Source of the DNA: Pontixanthobacter aestiaquae
GTDB lineage: Bacteria > Pseudomonadota > Alphaproteobacteria > Sphingomonadales > Sphingomonadaceae
Length of the DNA: 64,000 nt
NCBI RefSeq assembly: GCF_009827455.1
Contig: NZ_WTYZ01000001.1
Location: forward strand, 2,675,001-2,739,000
Direction of reading: 5' to 3'
Under the pieces are notes generated by a model. It saw nothing but the letters and a program-made list of their open reading frames with translations, was not told the origin of the DNA and ran no database searches. Of this stretch, positions 1-8,725 are shown piece after piece (the stretch's first letter is position 1; every line of letters starts with the position of its first letter). The position numbers and the translations under genes are program-made.

Positions 1-147
1 AAACGCTGCTGGTATATTACAACCATCACAAGTGATCCGCAAAGTCGATAGACTACGGCGAGCCAAACTAGTCAGAAACTAGTGCTGGGGTCCGTGGCGG
101 TGCTGTCAGTCTAATCGCAACTTGTCTCTGACTAAGAAGATCGCGCT

Positions 148-1179
148 CTACCGCTGAACCCTGCCCGATCCATCACCCGACATGAGCTTTTCAACCTCCG
201 GAACGGTCACGCGGTTGAAGTCGCCCATGATCGTGTGTTTGAGCGCACTGGCGGCAACCGCGAACTCTAGGCTCTGCTGGCGATCTTCATAGGCATTTAG
301 CCCGTAGATCAGCGCAGAGGCGAAGCTGTCTCCGCCGCCGACGCGGTCGACGATATCGGTCAGTTCGTATTTCTTCGAGAGTTTGAACCCGCCGTCACGG
401 GTGCGTAGGCAGGCCGACCAGTTGTTGCGGTCCGCACTCAGGCTTTCGCGCAGCGTAATCGCGATGGTGTGCATATCGGGATAGATGTCGAGCACTTTCT
501 GGCCCAGCGCTTCGTACTTCTTCGTATCAAGCTCGCCGCTCTCCACATCGACATCGACGGTGATGTCGAGCGATTTCTGACAGTCTTCCTCATTGGCAAT
601 GCCGACATCGACATATTTGACCAGCTCGCGCATCACTTCGGGAGCGGTCTTGCCGTATTTCCACAGCTTGCCGCGGAAGTTGAAGTCGCAAGAGACGGTA
701 ACGCCCGCAGCCTTGGCTGCTTTGACGCAGTCCATCGACATATCTGCAGCCGACTGGCTCAGCGCCGGGGTAATGCCGGTGATGTGCAGCCACTTCACGC
801 CTTTGAAGATGGTCGGCCAATCGAACTCGTCTGCGCTGGCATTGCAGATCGACGAGTTGGCGCGGTCATAGACCACCTTCGAAGGACGCTGGTTCGAACC
901 GGTCTCGAGGAAGTAGATCCCCACCCTATCGCCCGATCGGCTCACATGTGCGGTATCGACCCCGAACTTGCGCAGTTCCATAATCGCGTTCTCGCCGATG
1001 TCGTTATCGGGCAGCGCGCTCACAAAGCCTGCATCCAGCCCGTAATTCGACAGCGCGACCGCCACATTGGCTTCACCCCCGCCAAAGGTCGCTTCAAACG
1101 CATGCGACTGGAAAAAGCGCTCATTACCCGGCGTCTTCAGCCGAAGCATGATTTCACCAAACGAAAGAAATTTAGACAT
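148..1179 (-). CDS. kdgK: 2-keto-3-deoxygluconate kinase (PfkB family)
   Basis: A 343-residue cytoplasmic sugar kinase, expected to phosphorylate 2-keto-3-deoxygluconate to KDPG, the last step of uronate breakdown before an aldolase. The N-terminal PfkB signature GGGEANVA is at about residues 33-40, and the C-terminal [10 protein letters not shown] holds the predicted catalytic Asp. I start at ATG 1179 because GGAG lies 6 nt upstream; the frame stays open to 1209. It is the last gene of the uronate locus, 74 nt after the lyase gene. No KDPG aldolase is present in the window. KDG specificity is inferred from the adjacent KduD; a related PfkB sugar kinase is the alternative. Confidence 0.88.
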   Translation of the reverse strand: MSKFLSFGEIMLRLKTPGNERFFQSHAFEATFGGGEANVAVALSNYGLDAGFVSALPDNDIGENAIMELRKFGVDTAHVSRSGDRVGIYFLETGSNQRPSKVVYDRANSSICNASADEFDWPTIFKGVKWLHITGITPALSQSAADMSMDCVKAAKAAGVTVSCDFNFRGKLWKYGKTAPEVMRELVKYVDVGIANEEDCQKSLDITVDVDVESGELDTKKYEALGQKVLDIYPDMHTIAITLRESLSADRNNWSACLRTRDGGFKLSKKYELTDIVDRVGGGDSFASALIYGLNAYEDRQQSLEFAVAASALKHTIMGDFNRVTVPEVEKLMSGDGSGRVQR

Positions 1180-1253
1180 TATGTGCTCCAACTGGCTTTG
1201 GCTCTTCAAATTCCGGATGTAGCGGCCCGCGCATGCAATGCCGTGCCCGATCC

Positions 1254-2513
1254 TTAAGGCAGCTTGACCGCCCCTTGCTCCACCGCACCGCGTTCTAGCA
1301 GCACCGCAAGCGAAGCATATTTCGACGCCATCCGGTCGTAGCGTTCACGGTCTTTATCGGTATCGGGAAAGGGCCACTGAGAGGGTGTATCGGCATATTT
1401 TGCCAAGAAGCCCTGCGCTGTGCCGAGGCTGCGGCCGTCGGGCAGCGTCGCATTCCACAAATCGCGGTTCACGCACTCAGCAATCGTTGCGAGGCGCGCT
1501 GCACCATCGACGACGAATATCGAATAATGCCAGCTGCGCGTGCGCTTCAACTCTTCGATAAAGCGCCCTTGCTTGTCCATCTGGACGCCCAGCCGGTATC
1601 GCGGGAAGCTGTCGACAACGCTTGCTGTCGCGCCCTCCAATCCGGCGAACAGCGCAAAATGCGCGAGATAGAAATCGTAGAATACGCCGTGATTGTTGCG
1701 CTTGTTCATCTCGTCTTCGCCAAGATCGCTGGTCGCCATCCATGCAGCGTAATCCGCATACCATTTGCGCAAAGCGCCGCGCTCTTCTTTGGACAGAGCG
1801 CCGGAGGGTTCGATCAGACCAACGGTCTCGACGATGGTCGAGAGATCGGAGGCTTCGATAATCCCCTCGCCGCGGCCATTCACTTTGCCGGGAATGCCTT
1901 GGGCAAAGTTCATATGCGGGTTCATCCGCGTTGCGGGGTCGAGAAACCATGTTCGCACCAAGTGCGCGGCGCGATCCGCGTATCGTCCATCTTCCGTGAC
2001 GAAGTAGGCTATCGAGAGCGTTTCCAGATCATTGGCCAAATCGCGCAGGCGGTCCTTGTCAAACTCGGGGCCATCGCGTTCGGGATTCACTTCACCATCA
2101 CGGCGAATATAGGGCAGTCCGTCGCGTTTTTTGGGATCGGGCCACCAATAGGGGCCGATCGAAGCATAGTCGTTCTTGCCCGCGCCGGGCACGGGACGCG
2201 GCTTGTCGGTTACGCTGTAGAGTTGGCCTCGCAGCACCTTGTCCGCGGCGCCCACCAGTTTCGCTTTTTCGCTTTCATCGGCCAGTGCCGAAGCGCGGAT
2301 GCTTTCAAGCCATTGCGGGCGCCACAGGAACGTGCGGCGACCATCGAAGGAAGCCGAATAGCCCTGCGCACCATCGCACACCGGCCCCTCCGCTGGCGGC
2401 ACATAGGCTGGAACCGTTGCGCTTTGCGCGAGCGCTGGAGCAGCCAGCAGCAATGCGGCCAGACCGGCTGAAAACGCCGAGACACCGCACCGAGCAATCA
2501 CCGCGCCAGCCAT
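1254..2513 (-). CDS. Secreted alginate-lyase-superfamily polysaccharide lyase
   Basis: A 419-residue exported protein with a signal peptide of about 29 residues ending APALA-Q. The mature part resembles the alpha/alpha-toroid alginate lyase superfamily (PF05426). Visible landmarks are [24 protein letters not shown] and the [10 protein letters not shown] segment, which supplies the Asn/His expected in the active site. This fold includes alginate lyases (PL5) and glucuronan lyases (PL38), so substrate cannot be read from sequence. The isomerase and KduD encoded next door favour a glucuronate- or galacturonate-containing polymer over alginate (inference). The start overlaps the kduD 3' end by 16 nt, indicating cotranscription. 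Its likely role is periplasmic or surface cleavage giving unsaturated oligo-uronates. Confidence 0.78.
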   Translation of the reverse strand: MAGAVIARCGVSAFSAGLAALLLAAPALAQSATVPAYVPPAEGPVCDGAQGYSASFDGRRTFLWRPQWLESIRASALADESEKAKLVGAADKVLRGQLYSVTDKPRPVPGAGKNDYASIGPYWWPDPKKRDGLPYIRRDGEVNPERDGPEFDKDRLRDLANDLETLSIAYFVTEDGRYADRAAHLVRTWFLDPATRMNPHMNFAQGIPGKVNGRGEGIIEASDLSTIVETVGLIEPSGALSKEERGALRKWYADYAAWMATSDLGEDEMNKRNNHGVFYDFYLAHFALFAGLEGATASVVDSFPRYRLGVQMDKQGRFIEELKRTRSWHYSIFVVDGAARLATIAECVNRDLWNATLPDGRSLGTAQGFLAKYADTPSQWPFPDTDKDRERYDRMASKYASLAVLLERGAVEQGAVKLP

Positions 2514-3256
2514 CCGCCATCAACCGCCAGAATGTGCCCGTGGACATATTTGGCTGCGTCAGACGCCAGAAAAACCGCCGCCCCGCCCAGATCCGACGGA
2601 TCGCCCCAGCGACCCACTGGAATACGCTCAAGTATCTGCCGGTTGCGGTCTTCATCGGCCTGCAATGCGGCGGTGTTGTTGGTCGCGATATAGCCGGGTG
2701 CGATGGCATTTACATTGATATCCTTACCGGCCCACTCATTAGCCAGCAGCTTTGTAAGCCCGCCGACACCGCTTTTCGATGCGGTGTAGCTGGCGACCCG
2801 AATGCCGCCCTGGAATGTCAGCATGGATGCGACATTGATGACCGAACCACCGCCATTGGCAGCCATTTCGCGGCCCGCGGCTTGCGTCAGGAAAAACAAC
2901 ACTTTGAGATTGGTGTCCATCACCGCATCCCAATCATCCTCGGTGAAATCGAGCGCGTCGTTGCGGCGGATGATTCCCGCATTGTTGACCAGAATATCGA
3001 CGCTTCCGAGTGCCGCCTTTGTCTCGGCGATGATCCGTTCGCATGGTTCTGTGGTGGCGAGATCGGCCATAATGACCGCCGATTTGCGGCCAGCGGCTTC
3101 GATCATGGATACCGTTTCCGCCGGATCGCGGCGCGCGACCAGAGCAACATCGGCACCCGCCTGCGCAAGTGCAACCGCAATGCCCTGACCAATGCCGGTA
3201 TTGGCACCGGTCACAATCGCGACTTTTCCCGTCAGATTAAATGGACTGTTGGACAT
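2498..3256 (-). CDS. kduD: 2-dehydro-3-deoxy-D-gluconate 5-dehydrogenase (SDR)
   Basis: A 252-residue classical short-chain dehydrogenase. The cofactor motif TGANTGIG is at about residues 16-23, followed by NNAGI, the catalytic Ser in the NVASMLTFQGG region and YTASK. The stretch around NAIAPGYIATNNT is typical of KduD, which interconverts 3-deoxy-D-glycero-2,5-hexodiulosonate and 2-keto-3-deoxygluconate. It acts in the cytoplasm after the isomerase encoded just upstream and before KdgK. ATG 3256 is chosen because AGAGGA precedes it by 7 nt; the open frame reaches 3295. Its 3' end overlaps the lyase gene. Some relatives are called gluconate 5-dehydrogenase, but the gene neighbours support KduD/DhuD. 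Confidence 0.88.
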   Translation of the reverse strand: MSNSPFNLTGKVAIVTGANTGIGQGIAVALAQAGADVALVARRDPAETVSMIEAAGRKSAVIMADLATTEPCERIIAETKAALGSVDILVNNAGIIRRNDALDFTEDDWDAVMDTNLKVLFFLTQAAGREMAANGGGSVINVASMLTFQGGIRVASYTASKSGVGGLTKLLANEWAGKDINVNAIAPGYIATNNTAALQADEDRNRQILERIPVGRWGDPSDLGGAAVFLASDAAKYVHGHILAVDGGWLAR

Positions 3257-3291
3257 GGACTTATCCTCTCTTTGCGACCGCGCTGCGGGGT

Positions 3292-3924
3292 TCAAAGGCC
3301 GCGCAGATAGGCGCTGATCTCGTCATCCTGCGAATTGGCAAAGAAATAGTCGGCGAATTTCTCGCCCGCGATGGCGGCCTTCAACAGGTCCTGATCGACA
3401 TTCTTGAGCACCGTCAGCATATCGTGGCAGGTCGCGCCTTTGAGATCAGCGAGGATCGAACGGTTCTTCGCCATGATTTCTGCTCGCTCTTTCGGATAGC
3501 CTTCACCCGGCGTTCCCTCGAACAGTTTGCGATAGCAATCCTGCAGGTTCAGCTCTGCCGCCCAGCCGAAACCCTTTGCATAGGGCATCGAGATCGCGTT
3601 GCCCGCATTGATCTGGCTGAACAGAAACGCGTCGGTCGGGTCGATAACCAGACCGCAGAATACGCCCGGCATCGAATTGCATGCGAGCATGGAGCCCATG
3701 CCCGTGCCGCATCCGGTCACGACGAAATCGGCGGCCTTCGAATTGAGCAAAATGCCTGTCAGTAGGCCATTCATGACGTAAGTCAGCTGCGCGCTGTCGT
3801 CCGCCGTGTACATGCCGTAATTGAACACTTCATGGCCGAGCGGCTCAGCCACCGACGCGAGCGCATCATGGATAACGCCGTTCTTGGCGGCTTGGCTGTT
3901 TTCGCTGATCAAGGCAATTTTCAT
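3292..3924 (-). CDS. RpiB/LacA-family isomerase, probable unsaturated-uronate (DHU) isomerase
   Basis: A 210-residue RpiB/LacA/LacB-fold sugar isomerase. Landmarks are GHEVFNYGMYTADD, the active-site-region motif VTGCGTGMGSMLACN at about residues 70-84 and the KGFGWAAELN segment. Members of this fold replace KduI in some bacteria: streptococcal DhuI converts 4-deoxy-L-threo-5-hexosulose uronate to the KduD substrate. Its place directly before kduD, with no kduI in the window, supports that role (inference). ATG 3924 follows GAGAG at about 6 nt. An operator-like sequence at 3995-4010 lies 71 nt upstream, so this gene probably starts a LacI-controlled transcript that continues through kdgK. Ribose-5-phosphate isomerase is the less likely alternative. 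Confidence 0.8.
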   Translation of the reverse strand: MKIALISENSQAAKNGVIHDALASVAEPLGHEVFNYGMYTADDSAQLTYVMNGLLTGILLNSKAADFVVTGCGTGMGSMLACNSMPGVFCGLVIDPTDAFLFSQINAGNAISMPYAKGFGWAAELNLQDCYRKLFEGTPGEGYPKERAEIMAKNRSILADLKGATCHDMLTVLKNVDQDLLKAAIAGEKFADYFFANSQDDEISAYLRGL

Positions 3925-3994
3925 AAGTCTCTCTTTCAATGTGCTGCTGCGCCGCTCTTAACAATCGAGTTTGCGGCACAGTAATTGGCCCTTT

Positions 3995-4010
3995 AGGTAA
4001 CCGGTGTCAT
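3995..4010. promoter_or_regulatory. Putative LacI-family operator before the isomerase-kduD-lyase-kdgK genes
   Basis: AGGTAACCGGTGTCAT is an imperfect palindrome centred on CCGG. The identical 16-mer in reverse orientation occurs at 11595-11610, upstream of the TonB receptor. A central CG within a roughly 14-bp palindrome is usual for LacI-family operators, and a LacI-type gene ends 58 nt away. Assignment to that regulator is inferred. Confidence 0.68.
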
Positions 4011-4068
4011 TTTCCTATGCAAGCAGTTAATTCGGGCAATATACAGATTTCATTCTCTTGTTTGGGCC

Positions 4069-5088
4069 CTATCGTTTGGGCGGGGCTACGACGGAGTCGC
4101 GCTCGATCAGAGTGGATGGCAATCCGACACCGATATTGGCATCCACTTCATCACCGTGAATGATCTTTGTCGCCGCCGCGTGTGCCATCTCAACAATCGG
4201 CCACCGCACCGTGGTGAGCGAAGGCCAGATATGGCTGGAGAGCGGCGTATCGTCGAACCCAACAATAGACAAACCGCGCGGTATCTCGATGCCCCGGCGG
4301 CGAGCGGCAATAACTGCGCCGATGGCCATCTCGTCGTTCGAGGCAAAGATCGCGGTCGGCCGTTCCTTGCCATCGATCAGCGCGAGCCCCGCTTCAACAC
4401 CTGTTTCGAACGTGTAGCCCCCCGTAGCGATCATCCAGTCATGCACCGGCAATCCGGCGTCGGCCATCGCCTGTTCGTATCCGGCCCGGCGTTCGGCCGG
4501 AGACAGCGAGTCTGGCCCTTCGATCAGGGCGATCTTCTCATGCCCCATGGCGATCAGATGCTGCACCGCGCCGTAGACCGCCTCACGGTCGTTTGACATG
4601 ACGATATGTTCGGGCTTGTCCAGCTCGCGCGACACCATGCGGACATATAGGGTGCCCAGCGCCTCGCACAGGCTGGCAAGTTCGTCATTCTCGGAAATGG
4701 GCGGCAGGAATACCACACCATATGGCCTCTGCCGCTCCAGAAACCCGCGAATATCGTCGACAATAGTGGGCGAATTGCGATCGACCGGCTCGACCATCAA
4801 CCCAAATTCTGTACCCGCAATACCTTCGAGAATGCCCTGCTGGACGTTGACTAGAAATTGCGCGTTGGGATTATCGTGGATTGCCGCAATGATGAAATTG
4901 CGCCGCAGCGCTAGCGCGCGCGCCTGCGGGTTCGGGACATAGCCGATCTCCGCGATCACACTTTCGACCAACTGGCGTGTCTTGTCGCTCAGCAGCGGCG
5001 ATTTGTTGATCACCCGGCTGACGGTCTTTTTCGACACCTTCGCCAGACGCGCGACATCGTTGATTGTCGGTTTGTTGCTGTCGTTCAT
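4069..5088 (-). CDS. LacI-family transcriptional regulator of the uronate locus
   Basis: A 339-residue regulator. The N-terminal LacI helix-turn-helix reads TINDVARLAKVSKKTVSRVI at about residues 9-28, followed by the hinge region and a periplasmic-binding-protein-like sensor domain ending in SIVGFDDTPLSS and the usual C-terminal segment. I use ATG 5088, which gives the normal LacI N-terminus; an in-frame TTG at 5124 would add 12 residues. The gene sits between dctM and the isomerase gene. Two intergenic regions of this locus carry the same CCGG-centred palindrome, which makes it the natural candidate to bind them. The likely effector is a uronate-derived intermediate such as KDG (inference). 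A 5-bp inverted repeat lies upstream at 5110-5123. Confidence 0.87.
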   Translation of the reverse strand: MNDSNKPTINDVARLAKVSKKTVSRVINKSPLLSDKTRQLVESVIAEIGYVPNPQARALALRRNFIIAAIHDNPNAQFLVNVQQGILEGIAGTEFGLMVEPVDRNSPTIVDDIRGFLERQRPYGVVFLPPISENDELASLCEALGTLYVRMVSRELDKPEHIVMSNDREAVYGAVQHLIAMGHEKIALIEGPDSLSPAERRAGYEQAMADAGLPVHDWMIATGGYTFETGVEAGLALIDGKERPTAIFASNDEMAIGAVIAARRRGIEIPRGLSIVGFDDTPLSSHIWPSLTTVRWPIVEMAHAAATKIIHGDEVDANIGVGLPSTLIERDSVVAPPKR

Positions 5089-5143
5089 ACCTGCGCGGCT
5101 TTCATAAAATGTCCCATAGGACAATTTGCGCGCAAAGCGGAAG

Positions 5144-6421
5144 TCAGAAAGCGTGCGGCAACCACATAGACAGTGCCGGAATGAAGGTGATCAGCACCAG
5201 GGCCGCCATCAGGGTGAGATAAAACGGCCAGATCGTGCGGATCATTTCGGGCAGCGCTATCTTGCCGACCGCAGAACCGACAAACAGCACTGATCCGACC
5301 GGCGGCGTCACCAGGCCGATGCCTAGATTGATCATCATGATGATCCCGAAATGGACCGGATCGACGCCGACATCCATCGCCACCGGCAGAAAAATCGGCG
5401 TCGTGATAACGATGAGCGGCGCCATATCCATAAACGTGCCGAGCCCGAGCAGCATCAGATTGATAATCAGCAAAGTCAGGATCGGGTTCTCGGTCATCAA
5501 TCCGATCAACGCGGCGAGCTGCGCGGGAACTTCCAGTAACGCAAGCGCGAAGCCGAATGCAGTCGCTGCGGCGATGATAAACAGTACCATCGACGCTGTG
5601 CGGACCGATTTCGCAGCCGCTTCGGTGAAGCCTTTCCAGCCGAGATTGCGGTATACGAATGTCCCGATCAGCGCGGTGTAGATCACCGCGATCGCGCTGG
5701 ATTCGGTCGGAGTGAATATCCCGCTCAATATACCGCCCATAATAATGACAGCGGTCATCAGTCCGGGAATGGCGTACACGGCAGCGCGGGCGAATTGCCG
5801 CCAGCCAGGGAAACGTCCGCGCGGCAAATCGCGTCGGCGGCCGACCAGCCATGCGGTCAGCGCCAACATCGTGCCGGTCAGAACCCCCGGAATAATCCCC
5901 GCAAGGAACAGGTCGCCAATCGACACGCCGATACCCGACGCCGCCGAGTAGATGATCATATTGTGCGATGGCGGGATCAGCAGGCCGACGATTGCCGCCG
6001 TGACGGTGACATTGACCGAGTAGTCTTTGGGATAGCCCTTCTCTTCCATCAGCGGAACCATCGTCGATCCGATCGCCGACGCGCTGGCGATGGCCGAGCC
6101 GGATACCGCGCCGAACATCATTGAGGCGCCCACATCAACCACCCCGAGCCCGCCCCGCATCCGCCCGAAGGCGGCATCGGCAACGCGGACAAGCCGTTCG
6201 GCTATCCCCGCGCGGTACATCAAATCACCGGCAAAAATGAAAAACGGGATCGCCATCAGAGTGAACACGCTGATCCCCGCCGCCATTCGCTGGACCGCGA
6301 CAACCAGCGGGATGTCGATGAGCGCAAAGGTCGCCAGCGCCGCGCCGAACAGCGAATACGCCACCGGCACACCCAGAGCGAGCAACACGAACAACACCGC
6401 AAATAGAACGAGGATTTCCAT
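5144..6421 (-). CDS. dctM: TRAP transporter large permease, DctM
   Basis: A 425-residue very hydrophobic protein of the length and pattern of TRAP large subunits, with about 12 membrane segments. It has a conserved first helix (LFAVLFVLLALGVP) and loops such as FAGDLMYRAGIAERL, PPSHNMIIYSAASG and VVTPPVGSVLFVG-like segments. It forms the ion-coupled channel working with DctQ and the DctP binding protein encoded upstream. Its ATG overlaps the dctQ stop as ATGA at 6421. Context suggests import of unsaturated oligo-uronates or monouronates across the inner membrane; sialic acid or C4-dicarboxylate transport is not supported by the neighbours. Confidence 0.93.
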   Translation of the reverse strand: MEILVLFAVLFVLLALGVPVAYSLFGAALATFALIDIPLVVAVQRMAAGISVFTLMAIPFFIFAGDLMYRAGIAERLVRVADAAFGRMRGGLGVVDVGASMMFGAVSGSAIASASAIGSTMVPLMEEKGYPKDYSVNVTVTAAIVGLLIPPSHNMIIYSAASGIGVSIGDLFLAGIIPGVLTGTMLALTAWLVGRRRDLPRGRFPGWRQFARAAVYAIPGLMTAVIIMGGILSGIFTPTESSAIAVIYTALIGTFVYRNLGWKGFTEAAAKSVRTASMVLFIIAAATAFGFALALLEVPAQLAALIGLMTENPILTLLIINLMLLGLGTFMDMAPLIVITTPIFLPVAMDVGVDPVHFGIIMMINLGIGLVTPPVGSVLFVGSAVGKIALPEMIRTIWPFYLTLMAALVLITFIPALSMWLPHAF

Positions 6422-6879
6422 CAGGCTTCATTCCTCCAGCGGAGCCGTACGCGGCCAATCGAAAACACCGTCATCAGCAGCCCGGCCAGCGGGATCGGCA
6501 GATAGGCGAAAGCGCGGCTGATCCCCAGCGAAGGGATCACATGGTCGCGTACGAGCCATGCGAGCTGCGCGCCATAAAACGCCAGCACCAGCCCAAACCC
6601 AGCGATCAGCAAATGGATGGTAATGCGTATCCAGCGGATAGCCGGAGGCGAGAGACGATGTTCCAATATCTCGATCCGGATATGGAACCGTTCCCACACG
6701 CCCGCAGCGGCCGCGAGAAATACATACCAGATCATCAGAACAAGCGCGGTCTGCTCCGACCAGGACGGGCTGCTATCGAGCACGAACCGCCCAAACACTT
6801 GCCATCCGATAACCGCGGTCATCGCAATCAATCCGAATGCGCCAAGCCGCACGAGCAGAGCGGATGCCTTGTCCATCAT
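6421..6879 (-). CDS. dctQ: TRAP transporter small permease, DctQ
   Basis: A 152-residue protein with four predicted membrane segments, starting MMDKASALLVRLGAFG. It carries the DctQ-typical features WQVFGRF and a Glu in SPSWSEQTALVLM. It is the small membrane subunit of the TRAP transporter. The start is taken at ATG 6879; a second ATG follows immediately at 6876, and either overlaps the dctP stop codon. The open frame extends upstream to 7056, but that part overlaps dctP and reads as arginine-rich noise. Confidence 0.9.
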   Translation of the reverse strand: MMDKASALLVRLGAFGLIAMTAVIGWQVFGRFVLDSSPSWSEQTALVLMIWYVFLAAAAGVWERFHIRIEILEHRLSPPAIRWIRITIHLLIAGFGLVLAFYGAQLAWLVRDHVIPSLGISRAFAYLPIPLAGLLMTVFSIGRVRLRWRNEA

Positions 6880-7919
6880 GCGCCCCCTTCCCGCAGCGCC
6901 AGAATACGCTCGACCAATGCGCGCTGCTCGGGAGTATCGAGAAAATCTTCCCACATGTCGGTCATCATCTCGGTAAAGGGCGCGGGGTCGACTTCGTTCA
7001 CCGCGACGCCGGACTCGGTGACAATCTTCATGCTGCGCGCAACCTGCTCGTCCCAAAGCTTGCGCATATAGGGCACCGAATCCTTGGCAGACTGCCGCAC
7101 AATCGCCTGATCGTCAGCGCTCAATTTGTCCCAGCTGATTTTCGACATCACGAACACTTCGGGCGCAAGCAAATGCCGTGTCAGGCTATAGAACCGCGCG
7201 ACTTCAAAGTGTTTGCCGCTTTCAAAACTTGGCCAGTTGTTTTCCGCCCCGTCGATCACACCCTGCGCGAGCGACTGATACACTTCATCAAGCGGCATCG
7301 GCACGGCATCTGCGCCCAGAGATTTGACCATGCCGACGTAAAGATCGGAGCCCGGCACACGCAGCTTCAACCCGCGCATATCCTCCGGCTTGGTTATCGG
7401 GCCGCGCGTGTTGTAAAAGGACCGCGATCCTGAATCGTAAAAACAAAGGCCGATCAGCCCGTGCTGTTCCAGCGATGCGAGAATTTCTTCGCCTATATCG
7501 CCATCGAGTGACGTCCGCATATGCTCCGTCGATTCGAACAGAAATGGCAAAGCAGGTACGCGCGTAAGCGGCTCTATTGAATTGAGAGGGGCCAGATTGA
7601 CGCGGTTGAAATCGAGCCCTCCGAACGTGGTAATCTCCAGCGTATCGCGTTCATTGCCCAATTGCCCGCCAGCAAACATTTTTAAGCCCAGCCGGCCATC
7701 GGTCCGCTGCGATATCAACTCGCCGAAGCGTATGACCGCCTGAACCGTCGGGTAATCGCGCACATGCGTGTCGACAGCTGTGTACAGATCGCCCAGCCGC
7801 ATTCCGCAGCCAGACAGCGCCAATGCGCCACCTAGAGAGGCACCCGCAGCCAGCAAAGAGCGACGCGGCAGGTTGGTTTGCAGCAGGGGTCGCTGCGAAG
7901 TTTTACGGTCCGATGTCAC
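6876..7919 (-). CDS. dctP: TRAP transporter substrate-binding protein, DctP, Tat-type lipoprotein
   Basis: A 347-residue DctP-family binding protein. The N-terminus has a twin-arginine segment PRRSLLAAG (Arg 19-20) followed by a lipobox LSGC with Cys at about residue 38. It is therefore predicted to be exported by Tat and anchored in a membrane rather than free in the periplasm. The mature domain has FGELISQRTDGRLGLKMFAGGQLGNE, a KLRVPGSD segment with the Arg that normally binds the carboxylate, and the DEVYQSLAQGVIDGAENNWPS block typical of this family. The likely ligand is a uronate product from the locus. The start overlaps the stop of the hydratase-like gene (ATGA at 7919-7916). Confidence 0.92.
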   Translation of the reverse strand: MTSDRKTSQRPLLQTNLPRRSLLAAGASLGGALALSGCGMRLGDLYTAVDTHVRDYPTVQAVIRFGELISQRTDGRLGLKMFAGGQLGNERDTLEITTFGGLDFNRVNLAPLNSIEPLTRVPALPFLFESTEHMRTSLDGDIGEEILASLEQHGLIGLCFYDSGSRSFYNTRGPITKPEDMRGLKLRVPGSDLYVGMVKSLGADAVPMPLDEVYQSLAQGVIDGAENNWPSFESGKHFEVARFYSLTRHLLAPEVFVMSKISWDKLSADDQAIVRQSAKDSVPYMRKLWDEQVARSMKIVTESGVAVNEVDPAPFTEMMTDMWEDFLDTPEQRALVERILALREGGA

Positions 7920-8698
7920 GATATCGGCTCGGCGCGGGTCAATTCCATATCGAGCGTTCCGAAACTGCCGAAATCGAGAGTCGACCGCGATCCGATCGAC
8001 GCTTCATGCACGCCGGTTATCGCGCCCGTGGAAACGAATGTTCCGGCAGGCAAATCGATGTCATATTTGCGCGCATGGTCGAAAATGAAATCGAGCACGT
8101 CCAGAGCATCGGTGCGAAATTCGGGCAGCACTTTCGAACCGATCAGCTCGCCATCGATATGCGTTTCAACCACCGCCATTTTCGCTGCCATATCGCGCCA
8201 TCCCACAATCTCGTCACCGATCAATAGGCCGTTATTATTCCCGAAATCGCAGATGACGGCAATCGGGCCGATGTCGTTGATCGCGGGCAATGGGCTGCTG
8301 GCAATTTCTGCTCCGATGTAAAGCCGGTCCTGATCCCTGCTCTCTCCGAGTTCGATCACGAATTCCGGCTCGATTGCGCCGAATGCCCCGGCAAACACCG
8401 GCATTTTTGCCATTTCACCCGGGGAGACCCTGACAACCGAGCGGGCGAAAATCGGACCGACCAGCCTCGTCTCACCGAACTGTTCGATAAATGCCGAAGG
8501 AACCCCGCCAACTTTCCAGCCCGCGACATCGTCAGCCCAGCGTTCGCGCGACAAGCGCTGCACCTCATAGGCATCCGCAAAACTGCCGGGCAATTCACCG
8601 GGAAACCCGGGCAACGCTTTGGCGGCGCGGCGGGCCTCGCTGAGCGTCTGCGATATGCTTCGCAGACGCTCAGCCGATGTCATGATGTTGTGACCCAT
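7916..8698 (-). CDS. 2-keto-4-pentenoate hydratase / fumarylacetoacetase-fold enzyme
   Basis: A 260-residue cytoplasmic enzyme resembling the MhpD/2-oxopent-4-enoate hydratase branch of the fumarylacetoacetate hydrolase superfamily. Supporting segments are WKVGG near residue 61, an acidic IEPEFVIEL that should help bind a divalent metal, and the C-terminal PAGTFVSTGAITGVH. Hydratases of this type act on 2-keto-enoic acids. In this locus it may process a 2-keto-3-deoxy sugar acid or a by-product of uronate opening, a role I cannot assign from sequence. ATG 8698 has AAGG 8 nt upstream; an ATG at 8683 is possible. It is the first gene after the TonB receptor and overlaps dctP. Confidence 0.75.
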   Translation of the reverse strand: MGHNIMTSAERLRSISQTLSEARRAAKALPGFPGELPGSFADAYEVQRLSRERWADDVAGWKVGGVPSAFIEQFGETRLVGPIFARSVVRVSPGEMAKMPVFAGAFGAIEPEFVIELGESRDQDRLYIGAEIASSPLPAINDIGPIAVICDFGNNNGLLIGDEIVGWRDMAAKMAVVETHIDGELIGSKVLPEFRTDALDVLDFIFDHARKYDIDLPAGTFVSTGAITGVHEASIGSRSTLDFGSFGTLDMELTRAEPIS

Positions 8699-8725
8699 CG
8701 CGGTGCCTTGCCCTCCCGCAGGTCT

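Noticed and set aside
62..87. ACTAGT repeated twice near the left edge
   Set aside because: A 6-bp palindrome occurring twice within 20 nt without other structure; no gene or terminator can be tied to it.
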